From Sphingomonas changnyeongensis (lineage in GTDB: Bacteria > Pseudomonadota > Alphaproteobacteria > Sphingomonadales > Sphingomonadaceae): a DNA stretch of 64,000 nt. Below, one piece after another: positions 57,914 through 64,000 of this stretch. Within the stretch, counting starts at the first letter, position 1; every line of letters starts with the position of its first letter. Below the pieces are notes generated by a model. It made no database searches. It had not been told where the DNA came from and saw nothing but the letters and a program-made list of their open reading frames with translations. The DNA lies in assembly GCF_009913435.1 (NCBI RefSeq), contig NZ_CP047895.1, forward strand, positions 2,054,501 through 2,118,500. The letters run 5' to 3'. A program made the translations under genes and the position numbers.

Positions 57914-59103
57914 ATGCGGCGCGCGTCCACCCTGGCGCTGATGCTCTCGGCGCTGATCCTGGCGTTCAGCATGGCCCGGGCGCAGCAGCGTCTTGCTGGC
58001 CTGCTGCCGATCGATGCGCTTGTCGCAAGCAGCCATGATTTCGGTCTGCCGGGCTGGGCGCCAAGGCCGCTCGAACCCGTCGGCAACCGGACGACGGCCG
58101 CCAAGATCGAGCTTGGCCGGCATCTGTTTTACGATACCCGGCTGTCGGGCGACGGATCGATGTCCTGCGCCAGCTGTCATCGGCAGGCGCGCGCCTTCAC
58201 CGACGGGCGGCCGACCTCTGCCGGCGTGACGGGTCAGATGACGCCGCGCAATGCCATGTCACTCGCCAATGTCGCCTATTTTCCGGTGCTGACCTGGGGC
58301 AACCCGCTGATGAAGCATCTGGAGCAGCAGGCGCTGGTGCCGCTGATCGGGCAGGAGCCGGTCGAGCTGGGCCTTGCCGGCCGTGAGAGCGAGCTGGTCG
58401 ACCGGCTGCGTGCCGAGCCGGTCTATGCCCGGCTGTTTCCCCAAGCATTTCCCGAAGCCGGGGGCGAGATTTCGCTGGCGACCGTGGTGCGCGCGCTGGC
58501 CGCATTCCAGCGGTCACTGATCTCGCTGCGATCGCCTTATGACCGGTATCGCTATGAAGGCGATGCCGATGCCCTGTCGGAAAGCGCGATCAGGGGCGAG
58601 GCGCTGTTCTTCTCCGAACGGCTTGAATGCCATCATTGCCACAATGGCATCAACTTTGCCGACACCGTCCTGCATGAACGCAACAAGGCCGGCGAGGTCG
58701 CGTTTCACAATACGGGACTGTACAATATCGACGGCAAGGGCGGCTATCCCGCGCCCAATATCGGCATTGCCGAGATCACCGGCCGGCCCACCGACATGGG
58801 ACGGTTCCGCGCGCCATCGCTGCGCAATGTCGCGGTAACCGCCCCCTATATGCACGACGGCTCGATCCCCACGCTCGACCAGGTGATCGATCATTATGCG
58901 GCGGGGGGCGTAGCATCGCGTCGGGGCCGCATGCCGGCATCGGCAGCGCCAATCCGCTCAAAAGCTCGTTCGTGCCCGGCTTCACGCTGACCAGCGAGGA
59001 GCGGGCTGACCTGATTGCCTTCCTTCAGTCGCTGACCGACGAACAGTTTCTCCGCGATCCCCGTTTTTCCGATCCATGGCCCAACAAGGAGGCCCGCAAA
59101 TGA
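57914..59103 (+). pseudogene. MbnH/MauG-type diheme cytochrome c peroxidase family protein (one frameshift)
   Basis: Signal peptide (LALMLSALILAFSMARAQ), then two c-type heme sites, SCASCHRQARAFTDG and ERLECHHCHNG, and [15 protein letters not shown]. After the six-G run at 58913-58918 the frame changes; the other frame continues [40 protein letters not shown] and stops at 59103. About 396 residues restored. As MbnP partner it should install the oxidised Trp. Its restored stop overlaps the copC start (ATGA), supporting the repaired frame. Confidence 0.83.
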
Positions 59104-59459
59104 AGCTTCGCCCCGCCATCGCTCTTGCGCTCGCGCTGCTCGTTGCGCCGACAGCCGCGGTCGTGGCGCACACGGCGCTCAAGAGCTCGAGTCCCGCCAG
59201 CGGCAGCGTGCTGACCGAGGCGCCGCCGGCGCTGACGCTGACATTCCTGCAGCCGACCCGGCTGACCTCGCTGATGCTGGTGAACACCGCCGGCGAACAG
59301 CGGCTGGGCTTCAAGCCCGGCGGCAGCGCGCTGTCCTTTACCACCGCTAAGCCCGGCCTGGTGCGCGGACGCAACGAGATACGCTGGCGCGCGCTGTCGC
59401 AGGACGGCCATGTTGTTGAGGGCAGCATCATCCTGGTGCTGCGCGCGCCACGGCCCTGA
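59100..59459 (+). CDS. copC: CopC-like periplasmic copper-binding protein
   Basis: 119 residues. After the signal peptide, mature protein begins with the Cu-ligand His in [27 protein letters not shown]. The second part of the Cu(II) site is in [15 protein letters not shown] (Asp and His). Small beta-sandwich that hands or buffers copper in the periplasm. Stop shared by one base with the CopD fusion start. Confidence 0.92.
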   Translation: MKLRPAIALALALLVAPTAAVVAHTALKSSSPASGSVLTEAPPALTLTFLQPTRLTSLMLVNTAGEQRLGFKPGGSALSFTTAKPGLVRGRNEIRWRALSQDGHVVEGSIILVLRAPRP

Positions 59460-60712
59460 TGCTCGATATCATCGCGGCCATCATCAAGGGGCTGGGCTAT
59501 CTCGCCGCGCTTGGCGGTGCCGGGATCGTTCTTGCCCGGGCGACGCTGTTTCCGATCGGGCAGCTGCCCGGCATCGGGTCCGTGCCGGCAGTCCGCGCGG
59601 CGGGCGCGCTTGCCATGCTGTGCGCCGTCGTGACGGGCGGGCTGTTCATCGCGCGGCTGGGCGGTCCTTCCGATCCGGCAGCGATCGATGCGGTGCTCTG
59701 GTCGCCGCTCGGGGCCGCGCTGGCGCTGCAGCTGGGCGGCGGGATCGTGCTTGCGCTGATGCCGGGCGGGCGGCTTGCGGTGATCGGCGGCATCGGGCTG
59801 CTGCTGAGCTTCGGGCTCGTCGGTCATGCGGCAACACGCGGGCTGTCCACTTCGGCAAGCGTTTTCGCTCATGTGTCTGCCGCAGCCTGGTGGCTCGGCG
59901 GCCTGGCAGTGCTGTTCGCGGGTGCCCGCGCGCACCCGGCGCCGGGTTATACAGCGCTTGTCGACCGCTTCAGCCGTCAGGCGATGTGGATCGTTGGAGT
60001 GCTGGTTCTGGCGGCGGTGACCACAGCCGCGCTGCTGCTCGAATGGACGTTCGATCCGGCCCGGATCTATGACGCGGGGCTCGCGGCAAAAGCCGGGCTG
60101 ACTGCGGTTCTGCTTGGCCTCGCGTGTCTGAACCGGTTCGTGCTGCTGCCCCGGCTCGGCAAGGCCGAATGGCCCCGGCGCTGGCTGGTGCGGGCAATCA
60201 TGGTCGAGATCGCGATCTTTCTGGGGATTTTTGCGACCACTGCCTGGCTCACCAGCTTTCAATCGCCTCATGCCGGCGCGCATCAGGGCGCGCATGAGGG
60301 CAGGGCAGCACCGCGCGGGACGGGACCGATCCGCATCACCGATGCATGGGCGCCGGCCTCGATATCGGGGCTGGGAACCGGTGCGGGCTATCTGACCATC
60401 AGCAACGCCCAGAACGCGCCAGACCGGCTTGTCGGCGTCGCCAGTCCCTGGGCGGAATCTGTGACCCTGCATCGCTCCCAGACAGTAGGTGCCATGACCC
60501 GGATGCGCGCTGTCGCCGCGCTAGACCTGCCCGCAGGCGGACAGTTTGTTCTCGCTCCCGGCGGCTACCATCTGATGTTCACCGGCCTCTACGCACCATT
60601 TGTTGCCGGAGACACCGTGCCCGTCATCCTGACATTTGAGCGGGCAGGGCGGATCGAGGCGATCCTGACGATCAGGCCCTTCGGCGCTGCCGCCGCCGGC
60701 CATCGCCACTGA
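59459..60712 (+). CDS. CopD-PCuAC fusion protein
   Basis: 417 residues. The first 270 are a CopD-type membrane domain with about eight helices (ending IMVEIAIFLGIFATTAWLTSF). A His-rich linker (SPHAGAHQGAHEG) leads to a PCu(A)C copper-chaperone domain: IRITDAWAPAS, GAGYLTISN, then the exact H-X10-M-X21-H-X-M signature (His in VTLHRSQ, Met in TRMRA, HLM in GGYHLMF). CopD would bring copper in or across the membrane and the tethered PCuAC could deliver it to an oxidase. Usually these are separate genes. Confidence 0.88.
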   Translation: MLDIIAAIIKGLGYLAALGGAGIVLARATLFPIGQLPGIGSVPAVRAAGALAMLCAVVTGGLFIARLGGPSDPAAIDAVLWSPLGAALALQLGGGIVLALMPGGRLAVIGGIGLLLSFGLVGHAATRGLSTSASVFAHVSAAAWWLGGLAVLFAGARAHPAPGYTALVDRFSRQAMWIVGVLVLAAVTTAALLLEWTFDPARIYDAGLAAKAGLTAVLLGLACLNRFVLLPRLGKAEWPRRWLVRAIMVEIAIFLGIFATTAWLTSFQSPHAGAHQGAHEGRAAPRGTGPIRITDAWAPASISGLGTGAGYLTISNAQNAPDRLVGVASPWAESVTLHRSQTVGAMTRMRAVAALDLPAGGQFVLAPGGYHLMFTGLYAPFVAGDTVPVILTFERAGRIEAILTIRPFGAAAAGHRH

Positions 60713-61337
60713 GACGCAGCGCCGGGCGCAGCTTGGCGCGCGGCACGGGCTTCAGGCTTCTGACCAGGTCGGCCGAGAGCGGCTGGCTGACCATCCCCCT
60801 GCCTCTGGCATAGGAGAACACCGCCCGGATCCGCTGGAGGAGGCGGCGCGCGGTCTCGATCGCGCCGCGTTTCTCGACCTTGGCGAGCACGGCGAGAACG
60901 ACTTGCTCGTCCACCCGCGCCATCGGCAGCTTGCTGATATGCGGAAACACGTCGCGCTCCAGGCTCGTGATCACGTCACGGGCGTGCACGGGCTTCCAGC
61001 GATCAAGCTGGGTCGCATACCAGTCACGCGCGACCGCCTCGAACGTCTGCTCGTGCCCGGTCGCCGCCACCAGCTTCGCGACCTTCGCCTCGACCCCCGG
61101 ATCGATATGCTCGCGCAGCTGCTTCTTGGCCGCTTCCCTGCGCAACCGGGCTTCGGCCAGACTGAGCTGGGGGTAGGTGCCAAGCACCAGCGCCCTCTCC
61201 TTGCCGGCAAAGCGATATTTGAGTCGCCATGATTTGTGGCCGCTGGGGGTCACGAATAGATACAGCCCGCCGCTGTCGGCAAGCTTGTACGCCTTGTCGC
61301 GCGGCTTGGCTTTCCGGATTTCGAGGTCGGTCAGCAT
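60713..61337 (-). pseudogene. tyrosine integrase, N-terminal part only
   Basis: Matches P4-type integrases up to the end of the core-binding domain: TDLEIRKAKPRDKAYKLADSGGLYLFV (DUF4102 arm-binding), YRFAGKERALVLGTYP, LEAR-like SLAEARLRREAAKKQL, YATQLDRWKPVHARDVITSLERDVFPHI and RRLLQRIRAVFSYARGRGM. The catalytic domain (R, HxxR, Tyr) is gone; similarity ends near VPRAKLRPAL at about 60713, where the sequence becomes the 3' end of the convergent CopD fusion. Confidence 0.82.
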
Positions 61338-61457
61338 ACCCCTTCGAGAGCGTGGATTTGGGCACACGGGGCCGGAAGGCGCTGGACAGCAACTTCGCAG
61401 AAAAGCGGAGTTTTCTTGATGTTTAGATAACGCCGTGGACGTTGATGGACGGGAGTG

Positions 61458-61514
61458 TGGCGGACAGGGTGGGATTCCAACCCACGGTGGGCTTGCACCC
61501 ACGGCGGTTTTCAA
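61458..61514 (-). repeat. 3' tRNA-Ser fragment, attachment-site remnant
   Basis: On the minus strand this reads as the last 57 bases of a tRNA-Ser: the end of a TTGAAAACC anticodon arm, the CGTGGGTGCAAGCCCACCG-like variable arm, the T-arm and an acceptor end CCTGTCC-G-CCA. The T-loop has TTGGAAT in place of TTCGAAT, and the 5' half is absent. Integrases of this type use tRNA 3' ends, and one lies on each side. Confidence 0.7.
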
Positions 61515-61525
61515 GTTTGCCGCGG

Positions 61526-61553
61526 CACCTGTTTGCAGGTGTTTAAACAGGTG
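61526..61553. repeat. inverted and direct repeats near the attachment site
   Basis: CACCTGTTT and AAACAGGTG form a perfect nine-base inverted repeat (61526-61534 and 61545-61553) around GCAGGTGTTT. CAGGTGT also occurs twice in the same direction. Likely integrase core- or arm-type binding sites. Confidence 0.5.
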
Positions 61554-61691
61554 TCCATAAGCATATGAAACGGCGGAAATCCGCGGGTTAGAACTCGCTG
61601 GCGCGTTTACGTGGGTTGTCGTAGGTTCCCCTGGGACGCTTACGAGCTGCTTACGGAGAACGGCATGGCGACCAAGTTGACCAAGGGGTAA

Positions 61692-62870
61692 GTGGACCGG
61701 GTGAAGCCGGGCACCAAGGACGAGTTTCACTGGGACTCCGAGCCGCGGGGTTTCGGCCTGAGGGTCACCCCCACCGGTAAGATGACCTTCATCATACAGC
61801 GCAGGGTCGAGGGCACCGGCAAGGAGGCCCGCATCACCATCGGCGCCTTCGGCGTGTTCACCGTCGAGCAGGCCAGGGACGCCGCCCGCGAGCACCTGCG
61901 CAACATGCGCATGGGCCTGGACCCGCGCGAGTTGAAGAAGCAGACCGCGGCGTTGCAGGTGACGCTTGCCGACGTGTGCACCGCCTACGTCGGCCGCCCG
62001 GGCAAGTTGAAGGCGACCAGCCGGCAGGCCATCGAGCGGCACGTGACCACGACCTTCGAGGCGTGGAAGGACAAGCAAATCGCCAGCATCACCGAGGAGA
62101 TGTGTAAGGCCCGGTACCGCGAGATGCTGACGAAGGGCCTCCGCGGCAAGAAGGGCGCCCCTGGGCAGGCCAACCAGGCGTTCGCCGTGCTGGGCGCACT
62201 CATCAACTACGCGGGCCGACAGCACAGGCGTGCGGACGGCTCGCCGCTAATCGCCCACAACCCGGTCGCGGCCCTTAAGGACGACAAGGTGCGGCTCAAG
62301 CCCCGCACGACGCGCGTGCTCGACCCGAAGGTCGGCGCGGTCTGGCTGGCGCTGCGGGAGTGGCGCGCCGTCGCCCACAACCGCGACACGGCGTCCAGCA
62401 TCGACCTAGTGCGCTTCCTGCTCCTGACCGGCCTGCGCATCAGCGAGGCGTCGGCCCTCAAGTGGGAGCAGGTGCACGAGGACGACGGGTGCTTCCACCT
62501 GCCCAACCCGAAGAACAGCAATCCGGTGTCGATGCCGCTGTCGCAGCAGGCGCTGGCTCTGCTTGCCGAACGGCCGCGCGTCGACGGCAACCCCTACGTG
62601 TTCCCGTCATGGGGCAAAGCTGGCCACATCAAGGACCCGCGCGACCTCATGCGAAAGCTGAGCGGGGTCGCAGGCAACCCGATCAACCCTCACGACCTCC
62701 GGCGCACGTACACGAACATCGCGCTGCGGCAGTGCCGCATCGAGAAGTTCCGCACCGACCTACTTACTAACCACATCACCCGCGACGTGACCGCCGAACA
62801 CTACTTCGACACGAGCAACCTCCAGTGGCTACAGCCAGAGGCGCAGCAGATAGCCGACTTCCTCGATTAG
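61692..62870 (+). CDS. tyrosine recombinase (phage/island integrase)
   Basis: 392 residues from the GTG. The arm-binding start (FHWDSEPRGFGLRVTPTGKMTFIIQ) leads to a core-binding region and a full catalytic domain: Arg in LLLTGLRISEASALKWEQV, HDLRRTYTNIAL (HxxR), NHITRDVTAEHYFDTS with the Tyr. The natural start is probably the ATG at 61665, behind GGAG, but codon 9 there is TAA (61689-61691) immediately before the GTG. So the product is either made by re-initiation or lost. Codon use and GC differ from the chromosome to the left. Confidence 0.82.
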   Translation: MDRVKPGTKDEFHWDSEPRGFGLRVTPTGKMTFIIQRRVEGTGKEARITIGAFGVFTVEQARDAAREHLRNMRMGLDPRELKKQTAALQVTLADVCTAYVGRPGKLKATSRQAIERHVTTTFEAWKDKQIASITEEMCKARYREMLTKGLRGKKGAPGQANQAFAVLGALINYAGRQHRRADGSPLIAHNPVAALKDDKVRLKPRTTRVLDPKVGAVWLALREWRAVAHNRDTASSIDLVRFLLLTGLRISEASALKWEQVHEDDGCFHLPNPKNSNPVSMPLSQQALALLAERPRVDGNPYVFPSWGKAGHIKDPRDLMRKLSGVAGNPINPHDLRRTYTNIALRQCRIEKFRTDLLTNHITRDVTAEHYFDTSNLQWLQPEAQQIADFLD

Positions 62871-63063
62871 CAGGCGGCTGCCGCGGCCGCCAAGAACGTG
62901 GTGCACATCGGGGCCGCCCAGGCGGCGTAGGCTCGCGCTGGGCGCCGACTAGGGCGGGCGGCTGCGGCAGGACCCTGGCGCCGCCGCCCCCGCACCAGCG
63001 GGCGCCCGTGGGCGAACTGGGCCACGTCTTCCGCGCGGTGCAGTCAGGCGCTATCCCTGGCGC

Positions 63064-63852
63064 ATGGGGAGCATAGAAAAAGGCTGGGCGAGGCTGACGA
63101 AGTCGTCGGCAATCGTGATTACTTGGCTCGGCCTTGGGGTCACTAGCCTGCTGACGACCTTGTCGTTGATCGGCGCGCCGTCGGACGTGAAGGCTGCGCC
63201 CGGTCAGCTTGCAGACATCGTGTCTTGGCTGGCTCGCACGCCGTGGTGGGTTCCCGCGCTCGCGTATGCGGTTTTCGCCGTCGCGCTGCTCGTGCTGGTG
63301 TTCTCCAGCTACCTCAAGGCAGAGGCGCGCCACAGGGAGGCGATGCAGGCCCTTAAAGAAGCGCGCACCTTCTTCGCCGAGAACACCGCCTCGTTCACCG
63401 TGACGGCGACGATGGCCCGCCTGGCAGAGATACAGCAGCGGCAGCACAAGGTCGCTGGGCTCCTCGGGAATGTCGGCACGTTGGAGTACCAAGCTTACGA
63501 GGTCTTGGTTTACCGCCGGAACGCCAAGACGCTTGGAGGCGTGTCCAGGGACACCGTCGCCCAGTATGCAGCGTCGTTCCCCGAGATGACGGCGCGGACC
63601 TTGGAAGAGCTCGCGCCGGGCTCGGACGCGCCCCGGGTCGCGTTAATGGACGGTGTTGACGTGACCGCCCCAGTCGCACGGGAGGACGAGGTGCCAGAGG
63701 AGGACCGCGCGCTGTTCAGGCGTGTCGTCCACACGGCCGAGGCCGCGCGCGCGGCCTACTCGGTGGCAAGCGAAGCCCTGCGGCAGGCCGCCGTCGAGGT
63801 GTCACGCCAACTGCACGAGGCCGAGGGAAGGCTGCCGCTGCCGCCCCAATAG
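63064..63852 (+). CDS. membrane-anchored coiled-coil protein of the island
   Basis: 262 residues. Two hydrophobic segments (SAIVITWLGLGVTSLLTTLSLIG near residue 15 and VPALAYAVFAVALLVLVFSSYL near 62) are followed by a long, charged, helical cytoplasmic region (HREAMQALKEARTFFAENTASF, FRRVVHTAEAARAAYSVASEAL). No family recognised. The position right after an integrase is where islands carry cargo. Confidence 0.55.
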   Translation: MGSIEKGWARLTKSSAIVITWLGLGVTSLLTTLSLIGAPSDVKAAPGQLADIVSWLARTPWWVPALAYAVFAVALLVLVFSSYLKAEARHREAMQALKEARTFFAENTASFTVTATMARLAEIQQRQHKVAGLLGNVGTLEYQAYEVLVYRRNAKTLGGVSRDTVAQYAASFPEMTARTLEELAPGSDAPRVALMDGVDVTAPVAREDEVPEEDRALFRRVVHTAEAARAAYSVASEALRQAAVEVSRQLHEAEGRLPLPPQ

Positions 63853-64000
63853 GCGCTGCCACCTCCCGCATTTTGCCCTTGCGTGAGCTAAAGCTGGTCC
63901 CGTAAACACCTTGTTGCCTGGCGTTGCCAGGTGTCCGGCACCGCCGGGCCGCCCGCCAGCCGCACTTGGGCATATACCACGCGGCGCTTCAAGGCGGGGA
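63853..64000. other. window end, non-coding with a short hairpin
   Basis: CCTGGC-GTT-GCCAGG (63917-63931) is a perfect six-pair hairpin within a larger CACCT/AGGTG pair; AGGTGTCC also occurs near the attachment region. Nothing else is evident. Confidence 0.4.

Overview
The window reads as chromosome of a high-GC alphaproteobacterium, most likely a sphingomonad. The signs are a CcrM-type GANTC methylase, a three-gene proton-pumping transhydrogenase beside a tiny aa3-oxidase subunit, several large TonB-dependent receptors, and a hexuronate gene set built around a TonB receptor. This is inferred from family content; no database was searched.

Layout. 1-13.9 kb is conserved core: amidohydrolase end, NnrU, aldo/keto reductase, glmM-DUF1272-thiD-rnhB, ccrM, folP, a sigma-54 response regulator, pntAA-pntAB-pntB and a winged-helix regulator, then tRNA-Val. 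14.2-24.1 kb is a hexuronate regulon (TonB receptor, uxaC, uxaA, fructuronate reductase, hydratase, MFS transporter) marked by five copies of one 18-bp operator. 24.2-26.7 kb holds a methyltransferase, a small secreted protein and an IS5-type element. 26.7-35.3 kb is a catabolic cluster with an IclR regulator, citryl-CoA-lyase-like enzyme, CoA transferase, TonB receptor, WrbA, VOC enzyme, hydrolase and MetE-like protein; two near-identical double operators tie the divergent promoter to the receptor. 35.6-37.7 kb has unrecognised proteins. 38.0-45.5 kb is a metal-efflux locus: two-component system divergent from a CzcBAC-type RND pump, with a large palindrome between them. 45.7-50.6 kb is insertion-sequence debris around two secreted proteins of unknown role. 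51.0-60.7 kb is a copper module ending in MbnP, MbnH, CopC and a CopD-PCuAC fusion. 60.7-64 kb is an integration scar: a truncated integrase, a 3' tRNA-Ser remnant, and a second integrase with an early nonsense codon.

A feature of the whole window is that at least eight otherwise well-formed genes, plus two uncertain cases in IS elements, are broken by what looks like one missing base, nearly always in a G or C run. The uniform pattern suggests homopolymer undercalling in the assembly more than genuine decay, so the pseudogene labels are provisional. Two sites (ccrM and the IS5 transposase) could alternatively be programmed -1 frameshifts; the IS3 element separately carries a textbook A7 slippery site.
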